Shown piece by piece: positions 8,375 to 17,851 of a DNA stretch of 64,000 nt (its first letter is position 1; each line of letters opens with the position of its first letter). Made by a program: the position numbers and the translations under genes. Under the pieces are notes generated by a model. The model was given only the letters and a program-made list of their open reading frames with translations, searched no databases and was not told the origin of the DNA. This DNA is from CAWBYL01 sp963793025 (GTDB lineage Bacteria; Actinomycetota; Acidimicrobiia; Acidimicrobiales; Acidimicrobilacustridaceae): NCBI GenBank assembly GCA_963793025.1, contig CAWBYL010000005.1, forward strand, positions 310,001-374,000, given 5' to 3'.

Positions 8375-9367
8375 TCAGCTTCGGGGAACCACCAGGCGGA
8401 GGGCGTCGGGCTCGTGGTGCAGCTCGAGGTTCTCGACGTCACCCAGGTAGTCGCCGTCGACCTGGTAAGGGATCGGGCCGTAGCCGGTGACGGTCGCCGC
8501 GGTGATGTCGGTGCGCACGGCCACGTGGCGACTACGGCGCAGGTGGGTGCCCGAACCGAGAGCGGACAGGGCGACGCCGATGAGGGGTACGGCGTCGAGG
8601 TTCCGGACGGTGACGAGGGCCAGACCTGTCTCGAGGGTGGCCTCGGGCACGAGCGTGAACGGTCGCCGTCCTATGTAGGTGTACGGGTCGGTGTTGAGAC
8701 AGACGGTGAACTGGCCGTCGTCGACGGTGGGGCGGCCGGGTACGCGCACTGCGAAGCGCGGACGGGACCGGTCGTAGCGACGGAGCCAGGTGTCGAACGC
8801 CGCCCAGGCGAACAGCGCGTGGCTGGCCCAGCGCTTCCAGGAGCCCCGTCGCTCGACCTCGGCCACCACGGCGGCATCGAAGCCGACGCCCACGTGGAAG
8901 AGGAAGTAGCGGCCGTTGACCGATCCGAGCCCGACCCTCCGGATCGACTGATGGGCCAGCGCGTCGAGGAGGACGCCGGTGGCCTCGATCGGGTCGTCGG
9001 GTAGGCCCAGGGTTCGGGCGAACACGTTGGTCGAGCCACCGGGGAGCGCGGCCAGCGCCGTCTCCGAGCCGGCCAGACCGTTGGCTGCCTCGTTCAGGGT
9101 TCCGTCGCCGCCGAGCACGGCCACGACCTCGATGCCGTCGATGGCCGCGCCCCGGGCGAGGCGGGTGGCGTGGCCCCGGCGGGTCGTCTCGGCCACCGTC
9201 ACCTCGTGGTCGGCGGACAACGCCTTGGTGATCACCACCCGGCCCCGGGCGGTCACCGACGAAGCGGCCGAGTTCACGACGAGGAGCACCTTCAAGGACC
9301 GGGACGGTAGCGGAGCCCGCGTCCCAGGGCTCACTGACCAGCGGTGGCGGGCCGGTCTGGCAGGCAC
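8375..9367 (-). CDS. diacylglycerol kinase/YegS-type lipid kinase
   Basis: 330 residues as drawn from GTG at 9367. The DAGK catalytic domain starts at about 24 (SLKVLLVVNSAASS) and contains the nucleotide loop VVAVLGGDGTLNEAANGL and ALPGGSTNVFART, followed by the YegS-type beta-sandwich (PYQVDGDYLGD). It probably phosphorylates diacylglycerol or a related lipid. A TTG at 9295 directly before SLKV is an equally good start; the extra 24 residues look poorly conserved. It faces the GDPD gene, so both may act in glycerolipid turnover. Confidence 0.85.
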   Translation of the reverse strand: MPARPARHRWSVSPGTRAPLPSRSLKVLLVVNSAASSVTARGRVVITKALSADHEVTVAETTRRGHATRLARGAAIDGIEVVAVLGGDGTLNEAANGLAGSETALAALPGGSTNVFARTLGLPDDPIEATGVLLDALAHQSIRRVGLGSVNGRYFLFHVGVGFDAAVVAEVERRGSWKRWASHALFAWAAFDTWLRRYDRSRPRFAVRVPGRPTVDDGQFTVCLNTDPYTYIGRRPFTLVPEATLETGLALVTVRNLDAVPLIGVALSALGSGTHLRRSRHVAVRTDITAATVTGYGPIPYQVDGDYLGDVENLELHHEPDALRLVVPRS

Positions 9368-9433
9368 TACACCATGGCCGACGACACACCCGGTGATTTG
9401 GCCCGAGGGCCCCGACCGGCGCAGAATCGCGTC

Positions 9434-10216
9434 ATGAACGTCGTCGTGTGCGTCAAGCAGATCCCGGACCCGGCCGACCCCGGCGCCATGGATCCCTCCA
9501 CCAAGACCCTCAAGCGAGACGGCAAGCTCATCCTCGACGAGTCCGACTCGTACGGCGTCGAGATGGCCCTGCAGCTCGTGACCGCCGCGGGCGGCGGCGA
9601 GGTCACGCTGGTCTCCATGGCCCCCAACGCCGAGGTCTCCGGTCTGCGCACCGCCCTCGCCATGGGTGCGGCCAAGGCGATCCTCGTGAGCGACGAGGCC
9701 CTCGCCGGCAGCGACGCCCTCGGCACCGCCAAGATCCTGGCCAAGGCCGTGGAGCGGGTGGAGGGCGCCGACCTCGTCCTCACCGCCACCGAGTCCAGCG
9801 ACGGCTACACCGGCACGGTGCCCGAGCAGATCGCCGCCCTCCTGGACCTCCCCTCGGTGACGTTCGCCAAGCAGATCGAGATCGACGGCAGCACCGTCAA
9901 GGTGCAGCGCCAGACCGAGTCCGGCTGGGACGACGTGGAGTGCCCGCTGCCGGCCGTGGTCTCGGTGACCGCCGGCGTGGTCGAGCCCCGGTACCCGTCG
10001 TTCAAGGGGATCATGGCGGCCAAGTCCAAGCCGGTCGACACCCTCTCGGTGGCCGACCTCGGCTTCGAGGCCGGGCAGGTCGGCTGGGCCGGCGCCGGCC
10101 AGGAGATCGTCGCCGTCGAAGATGCCCCCGCCCGCGAAGCCGGCGAGGTCATCGAGGACGACGGCACCGCATTCGAAAAGGTCGTCGCCTACCTCGACAA
10201 CCTCAAGGTCCTCTAG
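9434..10216 (+). CDS. etfB: electron transfer flavoprotein beta subunit
   Basis: 260 residues from an ATG. Begins MNVVVCVKQIPDPADPGAMD, a typical EtfB N-terminus, with the LILDESDSYGVEMALQL segment and the AMP/FAD-binding DLVLTATESSDGYTGTVPEQIA. EtfB pairs with EtfA to carry electrons from acyl-CoA dehydrogenases to the membrane quinone pool. etfA follows after 14 bp with a perfect AGGAGG. An acyl-CoA dehydrogenase gene lies in the same window at 16.6 kb. Confidence 0.95.
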   Translation: MNVVVCVKQIPDPADPGAMDPSTKTLKRDGKLILDESDSYGVEMALQLVTAAGGGEVTLVSMAPNAEVSGLRTALAMGAAKAILVSDEALAGSDALGTAKILAKAVERVEGADLVLTATESSDGYTGTVPEQIAALLDLPSVTFAKQIEIDGSTVKVQRQTESGWDDVECPLPAVVSVTAGVVEPRYPSFKGIMAAKSKPVDTLSVADLGFEAGQVGWAGAGQEIVAVEDAPAREAGEVIEDDGTAFEKVVAYLDNLKVL

Positions 10217-10230
10217 GAGGAACTGGAACC

Positions 10231-11199
10231 ATGGCTCTCTCCAAGATCTGGGTGCTCGCCGAGGCGAACGACGGAACCGTCACCACCCCCACGCTCGAAC
10301 TGCTCACCAAGGCCCGCTCGATGGCCGACACCGTCGAGGCCGTCTACGGCGGCGCCGACGCCGATGCCATCGCCGCCACGCTCGGCGAGTACGGCGCCAC
10401 CAAGGTGTACGCCACCGGAGACCTCGGCGGCGCCCTTCCCGGTGTCCCGGTGGCTGGTGCCATCGCCGCTCTGGTCGAGGGCGGCAACGCTCCTGACGCG
10501 ATCCTCGCCGTCACGAGCTACGTCGGTCGCGATGTCGCCGGGCGCCTGTCGGTCAAGCTCGACCGCACGGTGCTGACCAACAACGTCGACCTCGAGGCCG
10601 ATGGCGACAAGCTCGTCACGACCGAGCCCGTCTTCGGGGGCAGCACCAACGTGAAGACCACCTTCACCGCCGGTGGCCCCCACATCGTCCTTCTCCGCCC
10701 GAAGTCCTTCGCCGCCGAACCCGGTGGTGGCGCCGCCGCCTCGGTGGAGACCATCGCCGTGCCCGACGCCGGTCGTAGCGGGGGAGCCACCATCGTCAAC
10801 CGCCACGTCGAGGAGCGGGAGGGCCCGTCGCTCGACGAGGCCGCCATCGTCGTCTCCGGCGGACGGGGTCTGGGCGAGGCCGACAAGTACGACATGGTCG
10901 AGCAGCTGGCCAAGCTGCTCAAGGGCGCTCCCGGCGCCTCGCGAGCGATCGTCGACGCCGGTTGGGTCCCCTACAGCTACCAGGTCGGTCAGACCGGCAA
11001 GGTCGTGAAGCCGACGGTCTACATCGCCGCCGGCATCTCCGGTGCCACCCAGCACATGGTGGGCATGAAGGGCTCCAAGAACATCATCGCCATCAACAAG
11101 GATGCCGAGGCGCCGATCTTCTCGATCAGCGACCTGGGCATCGTGGGTGACGTGCACAAGGTGCTCCCGCAGCTGATCGAGGCCCTCAAGGCCCGCTGA
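10231..11199 (+). CDS. etfA: electron transfer flavoprotein alpha subunit
   Basis: 322 residues. The N-terminal domain (SKIWVLAEANDG...) is followed by the FAD-binding C-terminal domain with VVSGGRGLGEADKYDM, ASRAIVDAGWVPYSYQVGQTGK, YIAAGISGATQHMVGM and INKDAEAPIFSISDLGIVGD. It is the FAD-carrying partner of EtfB. AGGAGG at 10216-10221 sets the start and overlaps the etfB stop. The operon ends at the hairpin at 11226-11268. Confidence 0.95.
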   Translation: MALSKIWVLAEANDGTVTTPTLELLTKARSMADTVEAVYGGADADAIAATLGEYGATKVYATGDLGGALPGVPVAGAIAALVEGGNAPDAILAVTSYVGRDVAGRLSVKLDRTVLTNNVDLEADGDKLVTTEPVFGGSTNVKTTFTAGGPHIVLLRPKSFAAEPGGGAAASVETIAVPDAGRSGGATIVNRHVEEREGPSLDEAAIVVSGGRGLGEADKYDMVEQLAKLLKGAPGASRAIVDAGWVPYSYQVGQTGKVVKPTVYIAAGISGATQHMVGMKGSKNIIAINKDAEAPIFSISDLGIVGDVHKVLPQLIEALKAR

Positions 11200-11225
11200 C
11201 GCGGCTCCCCAGTTCCGTTCCCGAC

Positions 11226-11268
11226 CGGCCCGCGTCGATCCCGCTGCGGCGGTGGTGGACGCGGGCCG
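11226..11268 (+). terminator. hairpin downstream of etfA
   Basis: An 11-bp stem (CGGCCCGCGTC / GACGCGGGCCG) encloses a 21-nt loop, 27 bp after the etfA stop, and is followed by TT. Likely the etfBA terminator. Confidence 0.55.
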
Positions 11269-11355
11269 TTGCGCGCCCGGGCGAGGCCTCCGTCGCTGGT
11301 GAAAATCTTGGCCAAGCGCGTCGTGCCGTGCCCCTGTCTGGTCGAGAATGCGACG

Positions 11356-11934
11356 ATGCCGTCTCCTTCGCCCCTGGCCGTGCTCGACAAGCTCTTCGGC
11401 CTTCCCGCCCATGCCCTGATCGTGCACGCAGCGATCGTCCTCGTCCCTTTGGCCGCCCTCGGGACGCTGGCCATCGCCTTCTGGCCGTCGGCTCGTCGGC
11501 GCATCGGCTGGATCGTGGTGGCCATGGCCTTCGTGGGCACGGTCTCCTGCTACGCCGCGAGCAAGAGCGGTGAGGCCCTCCAGGACGACGTCCCGCGGAC
11601 CGAGCAGGTGCTCAAGCACACCGGCCAGGGCGACGGGGCCGCGTTCTTCGGGTTCGGCGTGTTCGTCGGCAGCGCCGGGGTGATGGGGCTCGACCTGGTC
11701 AAGCGTCGACGGGAGGCCGAGGGCCTCGAGTGGACGACCGGTCTCCGCAACGTGGGCGTGGCGGTCGGCGTGCTCGCCGCCGTGCTGTCCATCGGCGGCG
11801 CCGCCCGCATCATCCAGGTCGGCCACAGCGGCGCCGACGCGGTCTGGAACGTCGACAACGGGACCAACACCACCCCGACCGGTTCCCTCACCACCGTGCC
11901 GTCCCGCGGCGACGGGCGCGACGACGGGGACTAG
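11356..11934 (+). CDS. DUF2231-like four-helix membrane protein
   Basis: 192 residues from ATG at 11356 (MPSPSPLAVLDKLFGLP). It has four hydrophobic helices: ALIVHAAIVLVPLAALGTLA, GWIVVAMAFVGTVS, AFFGFGVFVGSAGVMGL and VAVGVLAAVLSIGGAARI. The opening PAHALIVHAAIVLVPLA is the DUF2231 signature, a family sometimes linked to heme or redox functions. The tail is Thr/Asp rich. It overlaps the convergent SCO1664-like gene by 4 bp (CTAG). Function is unknown. Confidence 0.7.
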   Translation: MPSPSPLAVLDKLFGLPAHALIVHAAIVLVPLAALGTLAIAFWPSARRRIGWIVVAMAFVGTVSCYAASKSGEALQDDVPRTEQVLKHTGQGDGAAFFGFGVFVGSAGVMGLDLVKRRREAEGLEWTTGLRNVGVAVGVLAAVLSIGGAARIIQVGHSGADAVWNVDNGTNTTPTGSLTTVPSRGDGRDDGD

Positions 11935-12612
11935 ACGAGGGGCCAGGGGTAACGCCGACCGGTGGGATCGGCGGGGAGCACGCCTTCGCGCACCACGGCC
12001 CGGGCCCGGGTGAGCACGGCGTCCCGCTCGAAGGTCCCGAGAAGGCCGCCGACGGACTCGGGGAGACCTTCGTCGAGGAGCCGTTCGAGATCGGCTCGCA
12101 GGTCGTCGGGAACGCTCTCACCGGCGAACTCCCAGATCACCGTGCGCAGCTTGAACTCGGCGTGGAACGACAACCCGTTGTCGATGCCCCAGATGTGGTC
12201 GCGGTCGTCGAGGAGGCAGTGCCCGCCCTTGCGGTCGGTGTTGTTGCAGACGAGGTCGAACACGGCCATGCGGCGCAGCTGGGGATGGAAGCGTTCGTCC
12301 TCGTAGAGCGTGAAGTAGTGCTGCTCGAAGTCGGCGTCGACGAAGCGCTGGAGCGAACCGATCCCGTGGGGCATGTCCTCACGCTCGATGGTGAGCGGGA
12401 CGACCGACCAGCCCAGCGCCGCGCTCGAGGGCGTAGGCCGCCACCTCCCGGCGGTACAGGCCGTCGGGGAAGTCCCAGAGCGGTCGCTCGCCGGCATGGG
12501 GCTTGTAGATGCCGCGCGCCGTGCGGCCGTCGTGGCAGGCCTCGACGAGGAAGGTGGCGTTCGAGCTCCACGGCATCCGCCCGATGATCGACACCTCGCC
12601 GCGCTCGAGCAC
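11931..12612 (-). CDS. SCO1664-family protein (PI3/4-kinase-like fold), frameshifted
   Basis: The N-terminal part (VLERGEVSIIGRMPWSSNAT, YKPHAGERPLWDFPDGLY) and C-terminal part (LGWSVVPLTIEREDMPHGIG to YPWPLV) lie in different frames. One extra base near 12413-12424 joins them; without it the protein reads YALERALGWSVVP. The middle has kinase-like signatures (AVFDLVCNNTDRKGGHCLL, IWGIDNGLSFH, i.e. D..N and D metal residues). About 227 residues when repaired, normal for the family. With the next two upstream genes it forms a trio conserved in actinobacteria (MSMEG_4193 phosphomutase, DUF3090, SCO1664). GTG at 12612 is a tentative start. Confidence 0.8.
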
Positions 12613-12650
12613 CTCGGCCGCGGCGCTCTCGTCAGGAGGGCCCGATGGGG

Positions 12651-13184
12651 TCAGTTCAGCCTCGGGCACAGGTGGCCCTCCGGGTCCATGGGCCGGCCGC
12701 AGAGGCGGCACTCGGGGCGCCCGGCGCTGACGAGGTCGTTCCCGACGGCGATGAAGGCGGCGACCTGGGCCCGGGTCAGGCGGAACCGAGCGGTGGCCGG
12801 GTCGAGCCCGGCGGCCACGAGGGCCATCGGGTCCTCGAGGTCGATGTCGTCGTCGTCGTCGACCTCGACGAACTCCTCGGCCACGATCACGATGCGGTCG
12901 TCGGCCTCCTCGTAGGCGACGGCCAGGCGGCCCACGACCCACTCCATCTGGTCGGGCTCCACGGGCGCCGTGGGCGCCACCAACTCGCCCACGGGCAGCG
13001 GCGCCAGGTCCGCCAGGATCCCGCCCAGGTACTCGCACAACGCGGTGACCTGCTGCTTCTCGACCTTCAGGGAGGCGACGCGCCCGGCCTCGGAGATCTG
13101 CAGGTAGAAGGTGCGCTGACCGGGGCTGCCCACCGCGCCGGGGGCGACACGATCGGGGTCCTGGAAGTCGAACGACTGGCTCAT
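12651..13184 (-). CDS. DUF3090 family protein
   Basis: 177 residues (MSQSFDFQDPDRVAPGAVG, TFYLQISEAGRVASLKVEKQ). An acidic stretch (EVDDDDDIDLED) sits in the middle and the C-terminus carries a zinc-ribbon-like CRLCGRPMDPEGHLCP. It lies between the phosphomutase-like and SCO1664-like genes, 7 bp after the former, in the conserved actinobacterial order. The family has no firm biochemical function known to me; the neighbouring kinase-like and phosphatase-like proteins suggest a shared phosphate-transfer process. Confidence 0.85.
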   Translation of the reverse strand: MSQSFDFQDPDRVAPGAVGSPGQRTFYLQISEAGRVASLKVEKQQVTALCEYLGGILADLAPLPVGELVAPTAPVEPDQMEWVVGRLAVAYEEADDRIVIVAEEFVEVDDDDDIDLEDPMALVAAGLDPATARFRLTRAQVAAFIAVGNDLVSAGRPECRLCGRPMDPEGHLCPRLN

Positions 13185-13191
13185 GGCCGAC

Positions 13192-13839
13192 TCACGACAG
13201 CCCGAGGCGGGAGAGGTCGTCGCCGGTCGAGTTGGCGGCGAGCACGGCTGGTCCCGACGCGCCGTAGTGCACCGCGGAGATGGAGCAGGGCGAGACGATG
13301 ATGCGCTGGAAGAGATCGAGGTGGGTGCCGAGGGCCTGGGCCAGAGCCGCCTTGATGGTGTCGGCGTGGGACACGGCGACGATGGTCTCGCCCGGATGTC
13401 GAGCCACCAGGCGGCCGATGGCATCGACCATGCGGGTCTGCATCTCCGTGAACGACTCACCGTTCGGGAAGCGGAACCCGCTCGGGTAGCGCTGCACCGT
13501 CTGCCACTCCGGCAGCTTCATGAGGTCCTTGAGGGCCGATCCCGTCCAGTCACCGAAGTCGCACTCGAGCAGGCCGCGCTCGACCTGGACCTTGAGCCCC
13601 AGCGCGGCGGCGATGGGTGCCGCCGTCTCTCGGGTGCGCTCGAGGGGAGAGGCGTAGACCGCCGTCACCTTCTTCAGCGCTCCGATGCGGGCGGCGGCGG
13701 CCTCGGCCTGGGCCCGGCCGGCATCGGCCAGGTGCAGGCCCTTGGCCCGTCCCGGCAGGTTGGCGCCGGTGGTGGGCGTCTGACCGTGGCGGACGAGGAG
13801 GACGAGAGTCGGGGATGGGGGTTTCGGCTTCCTGGGCAT
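13192..13839 (-). CDS. histidine phosphatase family protein (MSMEG_4193-type)
   Basis: 215 residues. The phosphatase signature LVRHGQTPTTGANLPGRAKG carries the catalytic RHG. ASPLERTRETAAPIAAALG, the acid ECDFGDWTG, and the second histidine in AVSHADTIKAALAQAL complete the branch-1 histidine phosphatase active site. The family is annotated as a putative phosphomutase next to DUF3090. It is the first gene of the leftward trio. Substrate is not known. Confidence 0.88.
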   Translation of the reverse strand: MPRKPKPPSPTLVLLVRHGQTPTTGANLPGRAKGLHLADAGRAQAEAAAARIGALKKVTAVYASPLERTRETAAPIAAALGLKVQVERGLLECDFGDWTGSALKDLMKLPEWQTVQRYPSGFRFPNGESFTEMQTRMVDAIGRLVARHPGETIVAVSHADTIKAALAQALGTHLDLFQRIIVSPCSISAVHYGASGPAVLAANSTGDDLSRLGLS

Positions 13840-13920
13840 GAGCGGGCCTCACGATACCCAGAGGTCCGTCGAGAGCGACCCGGCGGGCTCTCGACGGCCG
13901 ACGTCCCTAGAGTCGGCCCC

Positions 13921-14631
13921 GTGAGCGGAGACCGGGTCGACCAGGCGTCGTCGAGGTCCGGTCTCGAGGCCCTGGCCGCTGATCTCGCGGGCTGCCGTCG
14001 CTGCCCTCGTCTGGTGGCCTGGCGCGAGGAGGTGGCGGCGACGAAGCGGGCGGCCTACGCCGAGGAGCAGTACTGGGGACGACCGGTGCCCGGATTCGGA
14101 GACCCGGATGCCCGGGTCGTGGTGATGGGCCTGGCTCCCGCCGCCCATGGCGCCAACCGGACGGGCCGGATGTTCACGGGCGACCGGTCGGGGGAGTGGC
14201 TGTACCGGGCGTTGTACCGGGCCGGCTTCGCCGATCGGGCGGCCAGCGTGAGCAGGGACGACGGGCTGGTGCTCACGGGCGCGTGGGTCACCTCGCCCGT
14301 GAAGTGCGCACCGCCGGCCAACAAGCCGGCACCTGTCGAGCGCGACACCTGTCGGGACTGGCTGGAAGCCGAGCTGGCTCTTTTGCCGCGCGCCCGGGTG
14401 TTCGTCGCCCTCGGGAAGTTCGGTTTCGACGCGGTGGCCACCCATCTGGGCCTGCGGCCCCGACCGGCCTTCGGGCACGGCGTGGAGGTCGATCTGGGCG
14501 ACGGGCGGACCCTGCTCGGCTGCTACCACGTCAGCCAGCAGAACACCTTCACCGGGCGGCTCACCGAGGCGATGCTCGACGCGGTGATGGCCCGCGCCCG
14601 AGCCCTCGGCGGCCTGCCGCCGACCCCGTGA
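13921..14631 (+). CDS. type-5 uracil-DNA glycosylase (UdgB-like)
   Basis: 236 residues from GTG. N-terminal cluster cysteines CRRCPRL, the active-site segment VVVMGLAPAAHGANRTGRMFTGD (GLAPxAxGxNxTGR), and the later cysteines in SPVKCAPPANKP and RDTCRDWLEAEL fit the 4Fe-4S family-5 UDG, as does the terminal motif CYHVSQQNTFTGRL. The GLAPA motif lacks the polar residue of family-4 enzymes. It excises uracil and deaminated purines from DNA, useful in a GC-rich genome. Confidence 0.88.
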   Translation: MSGDRVDQASSRSGLEALAADLAGCRRCPRLVAWREEVAATKRAAYAEEQYWGRPVPGFGDPDARVVVMGLAPAAHGANRTGRMFTGDRSGEWLYRALYRAGFADRAASVSRDDGLVLTGAWVTSPVKCAPPANKPAPVERDTCRDWLEAELALLPRARVFVALGKFGFDAVATHLGLRPRPAFGHGVEVDLGDGRTLLGCYHVSQQNTFTGRLTEAMLDAVMARARALGGLPPTP

Positions 14632-14726
14632 CCCGTTCTGGCGATGCCGGAGCGGTGGGGGGCACCGGCTACGGTGTCCCCGGCTCGCCGCCGGTTCGTG
14701 GCGCGAGCGCACACGAGTCCACGAGG

Positions 14727-15254
14727 ATGGTTCGAAGGATGACGCGACGAGGCTTCGGCGCTGCGACGGCCGGTGCGGCCATGGTGTTGGCGCTCGCCCT
14801 CTCCGGCTGCGCGCAGAGCAACACGCCCACGGAGTACAACTCGGTGACCGAGCAGAACTTCCTCGAGCTGTGCACCAACCGGTACTACGACGTCACCGAC
14901 GGCACGGCCTCCGACGGCGCCGACACCACCATCTTGAGCATCACCGACAGCACCATCGCCGCGGATGTCACGTCTCCGGATCAGAGCCAGTGCGCGTGCC
15001 AGTACGCCGTCTTCGTCGACCAGATGCCGATCAACGCCGACGCCGTGCCCGAGGGCTCCACCGAGCAGAACTTCACCAGCCTCAACAGTCAGCTCAAGGA
15101 CAACCCGACCGACGCCTGGGCCACCGTGTCCGACTCCATCAAGGCCGACGTCGAGGCCTGCGGCCCGGGGTCGGGGAGCACCACGTCGACCACCGCTCCG
15201 AGCGGCGACTCCACCACCACGACGGCGGCGGAGACCACCGACACCACCGCCTGA
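14727..15254 (+). CDS. predicted lipoprotein with Thr/Ser-rich tail
   Basis: 175 residues. A twin-arginine-like basic start (MVRRMTRRGFG) and hydrophobic helix end in the lipobox LALSGC, giving a lipidated cysteine near residue 28. The mature part has four cysteines (ELCTNRYYDV, QCACQYAV, EACGPG) and ends in a low-complexity Thr/Ser tail that may span the wall. I do not recognise the domain. The ATG at 14727 follows AGG; longer in-frame readings run back into the UDG gene. Confidence 0.75.
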   Translation: MVRRMTRRGFGAATAGAAMVLALALSGCAQSNTPTEYNSVTEQNFLELCTNRYYDVTDGTASDGADTTILSITDSTIAADVTSPDQSQCACQYAVFVDQMPINADAVPEGSTEQNFTSLNSQLKDNPTDAWATVSDSIKADVEACGPGSGSTTSTTAPSGDSTTTTAAETTDTTA

Positions 15255-15267
15255 GCGGGCCCCCCGC

Positions 15268-16464
15268 TCAGCTCTTGGCGGCAGCCGGCTTCTTCTTCCC
15301 GGGCAGCCCCAGGCGCACGCCCGGCTCGGCCCACTGCGGCCATCGGGCCCGACTCTTCTCGGCCAGCTTGCGCATCAGGGCGACGGCGCCCGGGTCCTCG
15401 TCGCCGGGACGGGCGATGATCGACCCGTCGGCGATCATGCGCTGCATGATCTCCCGGCCGAGCTCGGTGCGCACGATGGTGAGCGTCCAGTCGTTGTCCT
15501 TGCCGATGCCCCCGGTCGAGATGTCGGCGTGCTCGGCGGCGAAGTCCGGGCAGTGGTTGCACCCTTCGCGCGTCCAGGCGTGGCACTCCTTGAGGTTGAC
15601 CTCGTGGTAGGTGCCGTCGGTCATCCAGATCTGGAACACGCCCTTGATGTTCATCTTGGCGATGTCGGCCTTGGGCAGGCCGTACTTGGCCTCGAAGAGC
15701 TCTTCGAAGATGGCGTCGTCGAAGCTCTTCGAGCACAGGAGCCCGATGTTGAACACGATGGGCTTGGAGATCTTGCCGATCTTGCGGGTCCACATCACCG
15801 GGGGCACCGACGACTGGCAGCTCATGCCGACGAGGGCCAGCTTGGTGAGGCCCTTCTCGCGCGCCTCGTCGATGGCGAGGGTGTTGGCCGAGTACGTGTA
15901 GCGGCTGCCCGCCCCGGCGAGGATCTCCTCACGGTTCGTGGCGACCCCGGGGATGGCCTTCCAGCTGCCCGAGTCGGCGCCCCCCTCGATGTAGGAGGTG
16001 AGGGCCCCGTCGATGTAGTCGTTGTCCATGGCCCAGATCAGCAGGGCCGACACCAGGCCGCCGTCCTGGCCCATGCGGTGGACCATGTCGTCGCTCGCTC
16101 GGGTGAGGAGGACGTCGCTGGTGATGCCGGCGATCTCGTCGTCGGCGCGGTCGCGTCCGAAGAGGTGGTCGTTGGCCTGGGGCTCCCACAGGCGGAAGCG
16201 GGGGCAGGCCCGGGTGCAGCTCGTGCACCCCTTCTCGCCGTGGCCGCAGTTGGTCGGGCCCAGTTCGTCCTCGATGTGGAACGGCGTGTAGCCGCCGGCC
16301 TCGTGGTCGTAGCCGATGACGTCGTGGGGGCAGGAGATCACGCAACCCGCGCACCCGGTGCACAGCCCTGAAGTGATGACCTCGTCGTAGAGCTCTTTCC
16401 ACTGGAAGGTCCAGCGCTCCGTCTTGGCGGGAGCGGCGGTCGTGGTGGCGCCATCGGTGCTCAT
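15268..16464 (-). CDS. FrhB-like coenzyme F420 hydrogenase/dehydrogenase beta subunit
   Basis: 398 residues from ATG at 16464. Two ferredoxin-type clusters at the N-terminus (CTGCAGCVISCP and CGHGEKGCTSCTRACP) precede an FrhB domain (GQDGGLVSALLIWAMD, ALVGMSCQSS, FNIGLLCSKSF, CNHCPDFAAEHADISTG). FrhB domains bind FAD and pass electrons between F420 and Fe-S clusters. The C-terminus is lysine-rich. The gene stands alone, so the substrate protein is unclear; a reductase using F420H2 or ferredoxin is the likely role. Confidence 0.85.
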   Translation of the reverse strand: MSTDGATTTAAPAKTERWTFQWKELYDEVITSGLCTGCAGCVISCPHDVIGYDHEAGGYTPFHIEDELGPTNCGHGEKGCTSCTRACPRFRLWEPQANDHLFGRDRADDEIAGITSDVLLTRASDDMVHRMGQDGGLVSALLIWAMDNDYIDGALTSYIEGGADSGSWKAIPGVATNREEILAGAGSRYTYSANTLAIDEAREKGLTKLALVGMSCQSSVPPVMWTRKIGKISKPIVFNIGLLCSKSFDDAIFEELFEAKYGLPKADIAKMNIKGVFQIWMTDGTYHEVNLKECHAWTREGCNHCPDFAAEHADISTGGIGKDNDWTLTIVRTELGREIMQRMIADGSIIARPGDEDPGAVALMRKLAEKSRARWPQWAEPGVRLGLPGKKKPAAAKS

Positions 16465-16603
16465 GGCGGCGAATCTAGCCAGTCCCCTGTCCGACGACGT
16501 CCGTGGGGCCGGCATCGTCCCGCCGACCAGTCGTGTCGCCACCACGTGATCGGCGCTGACGACCCGTCAGGGACTGGCGTCCGAGGGGACGGGGTCGGAC
16601 AAT

Positions 16604-17851
16604 GTGTCGATGGATCTCACGTACCCGCCCGAGACCGAGACCTTCCGTGTCGAAGTGCGTGGTTGGTTGGAGGACAACCTTCCTGACGGCTGGTTCGACG
16701 AGGGCTTCGAGATGAGCGTCGAGCAGCGCGGCGTCTGGCTCGAGGAGTGGACGAGGCGGATCTTCGAAGGGGGCTGGATCTGCGCCACCTGGCCCAAGGA
16801 GTACGGCGGCAAGGGCCTTTCGACCATGGAGGGCGTGGTTCTGGCCGAGGAGTTCGCTCGGGCCGGGGCACCCATGCGGGGCGACTTCTTCGGGGACACG
16901 CTCGTCGGCCCCACCATCTTGCAGTGGGGCACCGAGGAGCAGAAGAAGACGTTCATCCCGGGCATCCTCTCCGGCAGCATCGCCTGGTGCCAGGGGTTCT
17001 CCGAGCCTGATGCCGGCTCCGACCTGGCCAGCCTCAAGACGGTGGCCGAGCTCGACGGTGACGAGTGGGTGATCAACGGCCAGAAGATCTGGACCACGCA
17101 GGGCTTCATCGCCGACTACGTGTTCATCCTGTGCCGCACCGACAAGGACGCGCCCAAGCACAAGGGAATCTCCTACCTGCTGTGCCCGATGGACCAGCCC
17201 GGCGTCGAGGTGCGACCCATCAAGCAGGTCGACGGGGCGGCCGAGTTCGCGGAGGTGTTCCTCACCAACGCGCGGTGCCCGAAGGACAACGTGGTCGGAG
17301 GCCTGAACAACGGGTGGGCGGTGGCCATGACGACCCTCGGCTTCGAGCGGGGGACGTCGGCCACCACCGGCTATCGCCGCTTCGAGAACGAGCTCGACAC
17401 CATCATCGATCTGGCCCGGGCCAACGGTGCCGTCGCCGACCCGATCGTCCGCCAGCGCCTGGCCGCCTGCTACACGAAGGTGCAGATCATGCGGGTGAAC
17501 GGCCTGCGGTCGTTGGCCACGGTGTTGAGCGGAAAGAAGGACCGGGGTGTGTCAGCGCTGGGTGCCACCAACAAGATGTTCTGGAGCGAGTTCCACCAGG
17601 AGCTGCTGAACCTGGCCATGGACATCCTCGGCCCCGAGGCCCAGCTCCTGCTCGGCGATCCCGGCGTCGAGGAGTCGGTCCCGGGCTACGGACGACGCCA
17701 GACGAGCGCCGAGTATCCGGCCAACGCCTTGCAGTCGTCGTTCTTCTTCAGCCGATCCGAGACCATCTGGGGGGGTACGGCTGAGATCCAGCGCAACATC
17801 GTGGGCGAGCGCATCCTGGGCCTGCCCAAGGAGCCCAGGGTCACGGGTTGA
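16604..17851 (+). CDS. acyl-CoA dehydrogenase
   Basis: 415 residues. FAD-binding and catalytic signatures: WCQGFSEPDAGSDLASLKT, the motif GQKIWTTQGFIADY, and C-terminal FFSRSETIWGGTAEIQRNIVGERILGLP. It oxidises acyl-CoA to enoyl-CoA and passes electrons to EtfAB, encoded at 9.4-11.2 kb. Two starts are six bases apart (GTG 16604 and ATG 16610). The substrate chain cannot be told. The monocistronic setting gives no further clue. Confidence 0.92.
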   Translation: MSMDLTYPPETETFRVEVRGWLEDNLPDGWFDEGFEMSVEQRGVWLEEWTRRIFEGGWICATWPKEYGGKGLSTMEGVVLAEEFARAGAPMRGDFFGDTLVGPTILQWGTEEQKKTFIPGILSGSIAWCQGFSEPDAGSDLASLKTVAELDGDEWVINGQKIWTTQGFIADYVFILCRTDKDAPKHKGISYLLCPMDQPGVEVRPIKQVDGAAEFAEVFLTNARCPKDNVVGGLNNGWAVAMTTLGFERGTSATTGYRRFENELDTIIDLARANGAVADPIVRQRLAACYTKVQIMRVNGLRSLATVLSGKKDRGVSALGATNKMFWSEFHQELLNLAMDILGPEAQLLLGDPGVEESVPGYGRRQTSAEYPANALQSSFFFSRSETIWGGTAEIQRNIVGERILGLPKEPRVTG